Assembly (NCBI GenBank): GCA_003567115.1
Contig: PXAP01000124.1
Coordinates: 1-5,330 of the forward strand
DNA length: 5,330 nucleotides
Direction of reading: 5' to 3'
From: Bacteroidota bacterium
Lineage (GTDB): Bacteria; Bacteroidota; Bacteroidia; Bacteroidales; PUMT01
Shown here: piece after piece, positions 4,914 to 5,330 of the stretch
Numbering within the stretch: the stretch's first letter is position 1
How the letters are laid out: every line of letters starts with the position of its first letter
Translations under genes and position numbers: made by a program
Notes under the pieces: model-generated
What the model saw: only the letters and a program-made list of their open reading frames with translations
Database searches by the model: none
Told to the model about the DNA's origin: nothing

Positions 4914-5317
4914 TTTGCGCGACAGGCAGAAACGCTGCTTTGGCCGGGGGTGCTTATCCTTTTCCCCTGATTGAAGACGGCGACTTCAACGTGCCCTCCG
5001 TGTATATGACCGAAGAGGAAGGTAAAAGACTCAGGGAATTTACCGGGAAAGAGGTAATCCTTGTTTCCAGATCAGAAAGGATTCCGGGCAATGGATACAA
5101 TGTAACCGGCAGAAAAGGTAAACCCTGGCGCCAGGGTGATCACAGCATATTTATTCATTATGGAAGGCCGGCACTTGCAGTATCTTCAGATTGGTTTATT
5201 GAAAATATAGATAACCAGGATATTACACATACCCCGAAAGACAATATCGGGATTGTTGATTGTAATAAGCTTGTTGAACTGGCTGCCGCAATCAGTGAAA
5301 TAATCAGAAAATCTTAA
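4878..5317 (+). pseudogene. M28 family metallopeptidase relic lacking its N-terminus and catalytic core
   Basis: The frame enters peptidase-like sequence at about 4880 with RTIENSGAKALICATGRN, continues through GGAYPFPLIEDGDF, NVPSVYMTEEEGKRL and SERIPGNGYNVTGRKG (ending near 5119), and resumes with WRQGDHSIFIHYGRPALAVS and DITHTPKDN to a TAA at 5315-5317. These are the apical PA-like region and the final part of an M28 zinc aminopeptidase-like family. Between GRKGK and PWRQGDH, intact members carry about 120-130 residues with the metal ligands (an AHID-type His, an Asp in DN, a Glu pair, and an Asp in the IDG motif). All are gone here, and only the late His in THTPKD (5228-5230) remains. The N-terminal region is also missing and is replaced out of frame by the preceding fragment. 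The internal deletion keeps the frame. Activity as a peptidase is not expected. Confidence 0.75.
5122..5137. repeat. Perfect 16-bp palindrome at the internal deletion point of the M28 relic
   Basis: ACCCTGGCGCCAGGGT is fully self-complementary. It encodes the Pro-Trp-Arg-Gln-Gly junction where about 120-130 residues of the peptidase are missing. A coding origin is clear for its right half (WxQGDH is a conserved motif), so the palindrome may be fortuitous or may mark the site of the rearrangement. Confidence 0.6.
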
Positions 5318-5330
5318 CAACAAATATCAA

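Overview
The window looks like an accessory, partly decayed stretch of a Bacteroidota chromosome, probably an uncultured anaerobic relative of the Bacteroidales/Marinilabiliales. The reasons are moderate GC, weak or absent Shine-Dalgarno sequences, a promoter with the Bacteroidota layout (TTTG, 18 bases, TAnnTTTG), and gene families common in that phylum: a GH4 glycosidase, an AAA_14/DUF4143 ATPase, a membrane-anchored GyrI-like protein and an MNT-type nucleotidyltransferase. The phylum call is an inference from these features, not from a database search.

Layout. At the left edge (1-329, +) is the C-terminal quarter of a GH4 NAD-dependent glycosidase. Convergent to it is a complete alpha/beta-hydrolase gene (603-1484, -). 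Seven bases upstream of that gene, on the same strand, is a GyrI-like gene (1492-1756) broken by an internal deletion and a one-base frameshift. After a gene-poor gap comes an intact MntA-like nucleotidyltransferase (2012-2461, -) with no HEPN partner beside it. On the plus strand a serine beta-lactamase-like gene (2761-2967) stops directly after its SxxK motif. An ATPase gene (3005-4222) begins at that break with its own promoter and palindromic candidate operators.

The right end (4223-5317) is the most scrambled part. It holds a pair of 16-bp dyads spaced two helical turns apart, a faint minus-strand trace resembling the end of an FtsX-type permease, an open frame that seems to join unrelated fragments (one resembling an alpha/beta-hydrolase nucleophile elbow), and an M28 peptidase relic that has lost its N-terminus and nearly all of its metal site. 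A perfect 16-bp palindrome sits at the internal M28 deletion point.

I see no cooperating pathway. The common thread is repeated gene breakage: internal deletions and out-of-frame joins in at least three unrelated genes, around one ATPase cassette that itself has changed catalytic motifs. Three genes appear complete: the hydrolase, the nucleotidyltransferase and the ATPase. The most useful leads are the repeated deletion scars, the ATPase with its operator-like promoter, and the tandem dyads at 4434-4469. I found no CRISPR array, tRNA, rRNA or recognisable insertion sequence.
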